This document shows, in pieces, positions 55,831 through 64,000 of a stretch of DNA of 64,000 nt. The notes under the pieces are model-generated. The model saw only the letters and a list, made by a program, of their open reading frames with translations, was not told the DNA's origin and did no database searches. A program made the translations under genes and the position numbers. Location of the stretch: the NCBI RefSeq assembly GCF_023065955.2, contig NW_026622808.1, positions 70,761,975 to 70,825,974 of the forward strand, read 5' to 3'. Within the stretch, counting starts at the first letter, position 1, and each line of letters opens with the position of its first letter. Origin of the DNA: Ursus arctos (taxonomy: Eukaryota; Chordata; Mammalia; Carnivora; Ursidae).

Positions 55831-58800
55831 GTCCCTCAGGCGGGAGGCAGCTATTCCAAGAGCCAGGGCCTGGAAAAATGGCCCTTCTGCCAAGAGCCAA
55901 GGGAGGGCTCTGCTCCCAAGAGGAAGGGAAACACAAACTGGCCCCTGGCCGCCACTTAGTGAAGGAGAGGCCGCCTGTGACGGGGTCCTTCCCGGAACTA
56001 TCACTTCACATGCACACGCAGTGGGGAAAGGCCACTCGTGGCTTTGTTCCTCTGCTGAAAGAACAATGGAGGATAGGATGCACCTTTACCTCCCCGCCTG
56101 CCCCTGAAGACCCCTCCTGAGTCGTGGGCCGTGTGGGCTGGATACGGGCTGGTACCTTCTGGGTGTCTGTGACGAGGGAGGAACCGGCAGTGTCACTGTG
56201 TCTGAGGAGGGCCACACTGAGACCACCTGGGGCCGAAGAGCTTTCTGGTGCTGTTTCTGCCCATGAGAGACCCACAGCATGGTCCCTCAGCGGCCGTGGC
56301 CCTGGCGTGGGGGGTCTGCACAGTTGGGGCACAGTGCCCAGCTGGCCGTGTTCAGGGATGCTGGAGGCTTTCAGGGCTCACCCCCTGCCAGCAGGGCACT
56401 CACCAGACGGGGAGCCAGCATCAGGAAGTGCGTGGAAGACCTCCAGGAGCCCTAATCCTCAATAGCCCATCCCTTCCCCACCCTTCTCTCCCTGAGCCCT
56501 TGCCACCTCTCACCTGGGCAACTTCAGTCATGTCCTGGCTGGCTGACCTCCCTCCCTCTGGTCTGCCCCTCCAGCCCACCTCCTTGCCCACACTAGCTGG
56601 ATGTCCAAGAATTCCCATGGAAGTAAGGCCAACCTTCCAGTCCTGCTCTTCTAGCTCTGTGCTCAGCCCCTGCCATATATACCCACGATCAAGGCTATCA
56701 GAACCCACTCTGCCCAACCTCATAACAATGTTTCATTGGGAACCAACCTCCTCCTCACACGAGCCACCTGCCCCCACTGCCCCACCTCTCCCTCCTCTCA
56801 CAAAGCCTTCAACCCCGCTGACTGTTGCCAGTAAACAAAGAACACTTCCTTCAGTCAGGGAGCAACTAATGGCTGAGGGCCTACAGTGCACCAGATCCTC
56901 AAGGGACAAAGCCTCGGCCCTGCCCCCAAAGACCCCCACTTGCCTATGTCTATAAGGCCCAGAGGCAGGGCCAGCCTTCCCTGTGGCACCTAAGCCACCA
57001 GCGCCCTCTTAATGGCGCAGTCTTGAGAGGAGGTCAGCCTCCTGCTACCTGAAGACCCTGGGGCAGGCACTTCCAGGGAACACTCAGTCACATCAAGACC
57101 TCCCATTTCTGGTTGCTTCCAGACCTGCAACAGCACTTGGCCCTTAGGAGATGAGAATACTACTGGCCAGTGGAGGGGACATACTCACATCAAAGAACTG
57201 CAAGGGGTGAAGTGAGGTACACATCAGGAAGGGACGAATGTGCCATGGGGAGATAGACTGCTGACTGACGAGTCAGCTGGGACAGCTGGCAGAGGCTGTC
57301 ACGTAGCATCTGCACACGGTGTGCTGCAGAGAAAGGGACCCAGGGCTCGGACTTAGGATGCATGGCCTGCTTACCCATCCCTGGCAGTGCGTCCCCCAGG
57401 CATTGAGGGACACAGTGGTGAGGAGGTTCCAGCACCTGGGAAGGTGTGTGGTGGCTGTTCTTCATAGGCCAGGACTGAGTTGGGAGATGCTGCTGTGGAA
57501 ATGGGCTCCCTGAGCTCATGGGAGGAGTCCAGGCAGTGTCCCTGACCACAGAGCCCAGGGGAGCCAGCCACTGAAAGAGGAGATAAGAATCTCTGGTGGT
57601 GGTCAACCAGCCAAGGTATCCCTAGGACTAAGACACTGGGCAGTCTGGTCAAGTCTTAGTTGGTTTGCATAAGTAAGAAGTCTGATGAAGAGACATTCGA
57701 CTGGAATTATCCTGAGAGTGAACAGACAAGTCACAGCCCTGCCCAGTTCCCAGACCTGAGCCCCTTCCAGAAGAGTTCCAGGCTACAGTGTACTAACCAG
57801 AGGAACCATGTGGGATTTGGAAGAGCAGAGAAAAGGCAAAGCCTTTGCAGTGGTGGGTGTGGTGGGGTAGGACACCTGCAGCAGCTCCTGGCCAGCTCCC
57901 AACAACCACTCAGCTCATGGAGGAGACAATGGCCAGATGGAGCCTCTCAGAGATTCCAGAGAATTCCAACTGCTTCCCCACCGCTCTTGCTTGAGGTAGA
58001 GATCTACCAAGTGTGTCCTCTGACCTCCAGCAGTAGTCCTGACCTCATGCTCTCTTCCAAAGCTGGCGTCAGCCTCTGGATCCCATATAGAACCCTTTAC
58101 GCCCGGAATACACAAACTGCTGGTTTTCCCAACCGGACGCTGAAGGATGTGAACCCCTTCCTCTCAGGCCCTTCCTACCCTGTCCCCTTTGTCCATCAGC
58201 TCACTGGCTTCTCTCAGGTGCCCACCTGGCTCTACTCCAGGCCCCCAACTCTATCTTTGTCATAGATGTTGCCATCATGAGTGTGCTTGTCAGTCTGTCC
58301 ACCCATTATCCATCTGTGCGTGCATCAGCATGGGCATGGTTTCTATGAGGCATGCACCATGAGGGGCAGTGTGGGGGCTCCCTGCTCTCATGCAGCCCCT
58401 GACATAGCAGAGCAGAAACACCTGGATCAACAAATGTGGAGTTATAAACTGGTGGCGGGCGCATGTGGCACTGACAGGATGCAGCCCAGGGGTCACCCCT
58501 GTAGGTCGAGGGGGACCAGAAAAACGAGAGGCTGCCTGGAGGAGGCAAATAAGGCTCCCCCGTGGGTCCACAAAGGTGAAGGGTGGCATTCTACTTACCC
58601 TGGCTCCCAAATCTTTTAAAAACCTGTTCCCACTTCTCTGTGTCCTTTGCCCTAAGTCCAACTCCCTACCACCTGTCTCCAGACTATGCTGGCTTCCAAC
58701 CTGTTGCTTGAGGGCAAGAAAGGGTTTGTAGTGTTGTGTGCTCTGGTGAGAGGGCTATCGCTCCACAAGTGACACAGGGACAGGGAGGTGAGAACTGAAC

Positions 58801-60349
58801 CTAGACCCAGTCAGGTGAGTCTAAGACAGAAACAGCTTTTGGTGATGTAAGCAAGGCTGCTTCTCCCTGGGGGCCTTCCCTGCCGGTGCCCCTGAGGGTC
58901 TGGCTGATCTCTTCCCCACTCTGGTTTTCTGTATCCCCTCTCCACAGTGAAACCCAAACTGATTTCTTGAGCCCATCACACCCCCAACACGCATCTGGGC
59001 TACTTATCATCACCAGCCACCTTTACCCCAGACCCTTGGCCTAGGTCTCAGGAACACCCTTCAGGCCTCCTTCTGCCTTGCCTCCTCTGCCCAGCCCACA
59101 CAGGACACATTCCCTCCTGCAGCCACTGGAAGTGCTCCTACCTGGGGGCCTCCCCCCTCCTGCTCCCCTCTCCCACCAGAACAGCCCCACAGGTAGGCCA
59201 TGCGGTAAAGGTAAATGGTAATTCTGAATCTTATTTCCTTTACCCACTTGCACACAGTTCTTTTCGTTGTTATCTTTTAAACTGTAGAAATGTTTTATCA
59301 GCTGAAATCTTATACATAATCTCAATGAATAACACAGATTAATACAAGGGCATTTAGCGGTGCTCCCTCCGAGTCCTTCCCCTCCACGATCTCCCCAAGC
59401 ACCTGGCACAGATAATCATGGGCATCTCCTTTGGCCAACCATGGGTATTCTGAGCAGGAGCTCCCAAACACCGGGCCTAATTCCTTGTGAGGGGGACAAG
59501 AAGGATGGCAGCCCTACCTCCGGCAGTGACAGCAGAGGGGGCAAAGGGGTCCCCCAAGGGTGTCACCTTTTTCTGTACCTCAAATGTCACCACGGATCAG
59601 AAGGGGGCTATTGGCAGTGTGTTCTTCATGCGCCCAGAAAAATCAGTAGTCTTATTCTCTAAAGTCACATCTTGGCTTTGAACCACAGCTGATTTCCTTT
59701 GTTGTGATCAGGGTTGGCCCTAGGTTGCTGGAATCCAGTGAGACCTCCGACACAACCTGAGCCAAGGCAAGGAAGCCAACACCAGCAAGGTGGAGGACGC
59801 AGTTATATCCTGCAGCCATGCAGCAGTGGGAGGAGGGCTATGCCTCTACGTTTTCCTCACGTCGAGGTGGCTGAAGGACTAGAGCTGTTTTCAAAAAACA
59901 AAGGATGGGCGTCTCTTCTTTCAGCCTTTGCTCTTCTTTTGCCCTCCCGGCAGAAGTTGGAGGACGGGGGTGATGAGGGGGAGCTACTGGGCAGTAGTGG
60001 CAGCGGTGTGCCACTGGGGCAGTGGGTGGGGGTGGGAAGTGGTGGGTAGCAAGGCCGCCAGAATGGAGGTTGGTAAAACTGAGCATAAATGCTCAAACAG
60101 ACAGAGGAGGATCTGTACTTCACATCTTACACATAAATAAATCACAGGGGGGTCATATGGAGCAACAATTTAATGACAGGGAATAAAATCACAGAGGTAC
60201 TAGTCCTAAAAATATAGGTACTGGGGGAGGAAGGCCTTTGTAATGTAAGCTACAAACAGAAAAATGAACAAATATTGGATCCCTATCCCGAAATCAACTT
60301 CTGAAGGGCAGAAAATAAACTAAAAATTAAACAGAAGAAGTCACAACAA

Positions 60350-61110
60350 AAATGAAACAAGATAATTAACACCATTATACAAATATTTTTTTAAAAAGGA
60401 ATAGTAATGAGAAAATGGGCAAAGGCCATAAGTGAGTGATCCATAGAAGAAGGAATAGAAATGGCCAGTAACATAGAAAAGGGTCTAACCTCACTAATGC
60501 CTGAAGACATGAGGAGCTTTAAAAGTGAGATACTTGTTTGGTTTTGGTTTTGCGATCGGCAAAGACGGTTTTTAGAAATACTGTTACAATCCTGTGCTTG
60601 CTAAGTCTGGGGAAAAGGTACACCCTCCTCTGGCATCACTAGAGTGAAAATTGGTACAACACCTCCACTGTTCTGCATGCCAGTTCATAAAAGGTAAATA
60701 CATAAGTACATATAAATATATAGTTTTATGTGTGTGTGTATCCTTTGACCCAATAATTTCCTCTAGAAGGGTTTAAACGAGTGCACAGAGACAGGAAATG
60801 CTGTGTGTCATAGCGTTCATTGTGTTGGGGGAAAGCTGGAAACACCCAAGGATCCATCAGTAAGGGACTGGGGACTTACGTCTGGTATGACACATAGAAG
60901 AAGAGTACGGTAACCAAAAGTGAAGATGTAAATCTACACTGAGTGGCACAGAAGTAGCTTCAGGGAATGGTGTGTCTCCCAAGAGCGCATGATCCCATCT
61001 ATGTACAAGACTGTGTCTCTGTTCTTTAAGTACGAAGTGAGGTCACCAAAGCAGAAGTATGGAGAGATTTAAAGATTGTTGAACTTCCTCTATGTTTTGC
61101 TGCATTGATT
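60350..61110 (+). mobile_element. L1M-type 3' region
   Basis: In order: aaaatgggcaaaggc, a stretch with ggccagtaacatagaaaagg, a segment like cctttgacccaataatttcc, and ggaaacacccaaggatccatcag. This is a plus-strand old L1 3' end with many changes. Confidence 0.75.
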
Positions 61111-62049
61111 TTTTTCACAATATTCAGATATCATTTTTCTAATCAGAAAACATAACTATTTTTCATTTTGAAAAACTATAAACATATATGCTCATCTCAA
61201 TATGTTTCATCACCAATCTTTTAAAGATGCTACAGTAAAAAGCGTATCGAACCACGTGCAGGCAGCAAACCTACCCTTAAGGACTAAGCACTGTACCTGT
61301 CCGTCTCCTACGGTGTCACCACGTACCCGTACACGTACACACACCCACAAAGTACAGAGGATGAGGATGGATGGGCGTACTTGCACACAGTAGGAACTAA
61401 ATGTTTCTTGAATTAGAAGGAACGAACAAACGTTGTACTTATCTCTGAAATTCTAAAGTAGAAGTTCCAAATCAATTTACTCAGAGACAGAGTCAATGGG
61501 ATATGTGTATATTCTGCTGCATTTGTTAAAAGATCAGTCATGTTATTTCAGCTTCCCATCTTGTTCCATCACTGCCCAGGTATGTGAGAGATAAAATTCA
61601 TGCTTTCTACACTGTCACAAGTCACAGCTGTCACAAGCCAGTGGCTGCATGGCAGGAAGCCATCTCAAAGCATTTTCCTCCCCTTCTCCTGGTGTATGTA
61701 CATCTCCGCCACCCCTCTACCCCCCACGACGTGCACACATGCACACACAGACCGAGAGATGGGCTGGAACAACAGGCTGAAATGAGCACGAAATCAGGTA
61801 GAGATGAATGTAATTTCCTGCACTCAGGTTTAAAAATTATCAGCTGAACAAGGATTGGATGGGAGAGTTGTGGTTTAACAGACTTAATATACTACCTCTA
61901 GAGTTATCTTCCTAAAACACACATCTGATCATGTCGTTTCAAAGTTCAGCCACTTCTGATGACTTCCCAAGGCATCCAAATAAAAGCCCAAATCCCTGGC
62001 ACTCAAAATTCCACTGTTTGGCCCCAGCTGTGCTCCCCAGCCACACCTC

Positions 62050-62190
62050 CCTGTGAGTGGTAGATTCTGGAGGCAGCTGGTGTGAGCTGCAATCTGACTC
62101 TCCTGCTCTATCACCTTGGGCAAGCCCATTCACTTCAAGGACTCTCAATTTTATTGTCTACAGAACAGGGATAATAAATGAGAGAATACA
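62050..62190 (+). mobile_element. MIR fragment
   Basis: Sense MIR order: atcaccttgggcaagcccat, then attgtctacagaacagggat aataaatgag. Confidence 0.7.
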
Positions 62191-62769
62191 TTCAGAGTGC
62201 CTCACGGTTTGCCCGGACCACAGGAAGGGTCTGATAAGTACAAGTGCCCTCCCACCTGTCGTCCTCTTCTGTGCACAGAAATATTTACAGGGGCATCAAA
62301 GAGCAAGAGGAACAAAAGGAAGAATGAGACAATAGGCAGGGAGAACAGGGAGATCAGAACAGCATCTCCACAACGCGAGCAGGGAGGCGGCGAGTGCCTT
62401 GCCCCTGATGGTGCGCACACAGAGCTTGCGGGGAGAACTCCTGTGTGGGGGAGCGGCAGGGACTCACATGTAGTTAGTCTTAAGGGAAGTGGGCCCTCAG
62501 GGGCCCGCAGACAAACCAGTGGGGCTGACCTTTTCTTCCATGCCCTGCTGTGGTTACCAAGTGGCATGGCCCCAGGCAGAAGAATTCTCCTGACTAAGCG
62601 CTGGGCTGACTTAGGTATGGGGATTTTATCTATTATGAGAGGCATTTCATTTAAAAACCTTATTGGCATGGGTCTTTTAATGTGGCTGATGGCACAAAAA
62701 AATTGCAACTTGGAAGTCTGAGCTGGATGTTGGATTCTAACAGAGTCGACAGCAGTAATAAATAAGATG

Positions 62770-62915
62770 AACTACCATTGATTGAACCCTCATTATGTGC
62801 CAGGCCCTCTGTCTACTATTTTCTACACATGCTCTCATGTGATCCAAATGCCAGCTCACTGGGTTGCTCTCGTAGCCCCATTTTACAGCTGGGGAAATAC
62901 GTGAGGAGACAGACT
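62770..62915 (-). mobile_element. MIR fragment
   Basis: It contains ccctcattatgtgccaggccc and ccccattttacagctgggga in antisense MIR order. Confidence 0.75.
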
Positions 62916-64000
62916 AAGTTTTGCCGTGTCAGTGCGGGCATGCAGAGGGGCTGGTTTTGGAACTAAGGGGGCTTTGCTTTCAGGCATGCTGCCTGGACTC
63001 CGTTCCCTACAGCGCTGGCTGCGAGGAGGGTCATTTTGCTCATCGGCTTCTTCGCCCCCCAGGCCAACAGTCACAAGCTCATGGCCCCTTGCCAATTTCC
63101 CTTGATGGAAATGGATTCTGTTGCAGCCTGTACTTTTACAAATCGGGAAAGTGAGGATACAGTGACCCAGATAGAAAAGCTGTTTCTCTGGGTTCTTGGG
63201 GTCATGACTTGCTGTTGGCTGTCTCAGGAGCAAGATAATCTGCAGCCTGCCCTCTCTATATAGCCTGGGAATCCCTCATTTTCTCAGTCACATGGCTCTG
63301 AGGGAGGACACCCTGAGGATTCCAGACTTAGGCACCCTCAGCTGGCCTGGGCCCTGAGGGTTATTGTAATTCCAGCTACCCCAGCAAGAGACTGAAAGAG
63401 CCCCTGCGATACTACCTCCCTACACGACCCCCGCAGCCCCTTTCAAGCTTCTATGCCTCATTTTCTGCCCACAGTTGTCACCGGAGGATGCAAAGCATAC
63501 AGGGCCACCCAACTTGGTCTGTGACAGAAGTGTGATGAGAGACCACTTATTCACAAGACAGCCCATGTACACATTCAGAACCTTTATAGAGGGCCATGGC
63601 AAGATGGACCCCACTGCCACATACTGAGCACATGCTCAGAGTGTAATTCAATCTTCACACAAATGCAGACACTGAGCTAAAGCAGATTGAGTGGCTTGCC
63701 TGAGGCCACCCAGATCAGACTCCAGAGCCTATGCGGTTCCCGAGACCAGAACTCTAAGGTGCCGTCTTCCCCACCTCCTCCTAGACGAGGCACAGAAGCA
63801 CACTGGTCCTCAGGGGGCCACCGTGCCTGGCTCCATCTCTCATCCCAACCTGCCGCCACATTGCACTGTCCAGGCTTTTTCGTGGTGCTTAGGAGGTCTG
63901 CCTCTCAAATTCTGCAAGCAAGTTGAGTTCTGCGCCAGCTTAGACCCTGCTGTACTTCAGCTAATAAAATGGAGGGCTGTATGGTAAGGGGGAAATCCCA

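Larger units (their letters stand above)
46274..64000 (-). other. CHCHD6 upstream intron sequence (to the right edge)
   Basis: No further CHCHD6 exon is recognisable (I looked for the coiled-coil segment preceding the CHCH domain). The stretch holds MIR fragments, an L2-rich part (50.8-52.6 kb), a Can-SINE (48,169-48,371), a MaLR-like LTR (53.8-54.2 kb) and an L1 3' region (60.3-61.1 kb). It also holds a minisatellite (51.14 kb) and unique AT-rich islands near 55.4-55.8 and 62.5-62.7 kb. An unrecognised open frame of 138 codons at 57,190-57,606 is described in the findings. Confidence 0.7.

Noticed and set aside
57375..57570. A second exon-like block (acceptor at 57,571, donor at 57,374)
   Set aside because: The gap to the next block would be a 51-bp intron, shorter than mammalian introns normally are, so the pair cannot be spliced together.
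62202..62708. 168-codon minus-strand open frame
   Set aside because: No family resemblance; overlaps a plus-strand frame of similar length and unique non-coding-looking sequence.

Overview
The window is ordinary vertebrate chromosomal DNA from a carnivoran mammal. It holds split genes with GT-AG introns, a CpG-island promoter, and MIR, L2 and L1 repeats. It also holds tRNA-derived Can-SINEs. The SINE wording (a 'gcctgggtggctcagt' head and a 'gtcaaataaataaataaaatctt' tail) is carnivore-specific and looks more like the arctoid type (bear, seal, mustelid) than the dog or cat type; that finer placement is an inference. I see no prokaryotic operon, CRISPR array or phage.

Region 1 (about 1-25,430, minus strand) is the 5' half of PLXNA1 (plexin-A1), a semaphorin receptor. 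A probable non-coding first exon lies in a CpG island (25,206 to about 25,420), with an NRF1 palindrome and GC boxes just upstream. Eight coding exons follow, at 18,467-19,727, 16,415-16,597, 4,616-4,756, 3,559-3,659, 3,083-3,206, 2,830-2,983, 2,421-2,520 and 861-975. They join in phase with canonical GT-AG sites and give residues 1-702: signal peptide, sema domain, first PSI domain, linker/Ig-like segment and second PSI domain. The remaining exons (IPT repeats, transmembrane helix, cytoplasmic GAP) lie to the left, outside the window.

Region 2 (about 25,450-43,270) is the intergenic stretch upstream of PLXNA1. It is rich in repeats: two L1 remnants on the plus strand, several minus-strand L1 3' fragments, four Can-SINEs, microsatellites, L2 and MIR. 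A few unique AT-rich islands could be regulatory.

Region 3 (43,270-64,000, minus strand) is the 3' end of CHCHD6 (MICOS subunit MIC25). The exon at 46,138-46,273 encodes the twin CX9C CHCH domain. The terminal exon at about 43,270-43,460 encodes only the final Gly and stop, then a short 3'UTR with AATAAA. Everything right of 46,273 looks like CHCHD6 intron; I recognise no further CHCHD6 exon there. CHCHD6 lies head-to-tail upstream of PLXNA1, as I recall from the human 3q21 order.

I do not see a new biological system. The observations most worth checking are: a strong-context uORF in the predicted PLXNA1 leader whose stop overlaps an in-frame upstream AUG (TGATG); an open, phase-compatible exon-like block in the last CHCHD6 intron; three helically phased AATTACT sites; a 35-bp direct repeat 2.66 kb apart in one intron; and several unique AT-rich islands that look like conserved enhancers.
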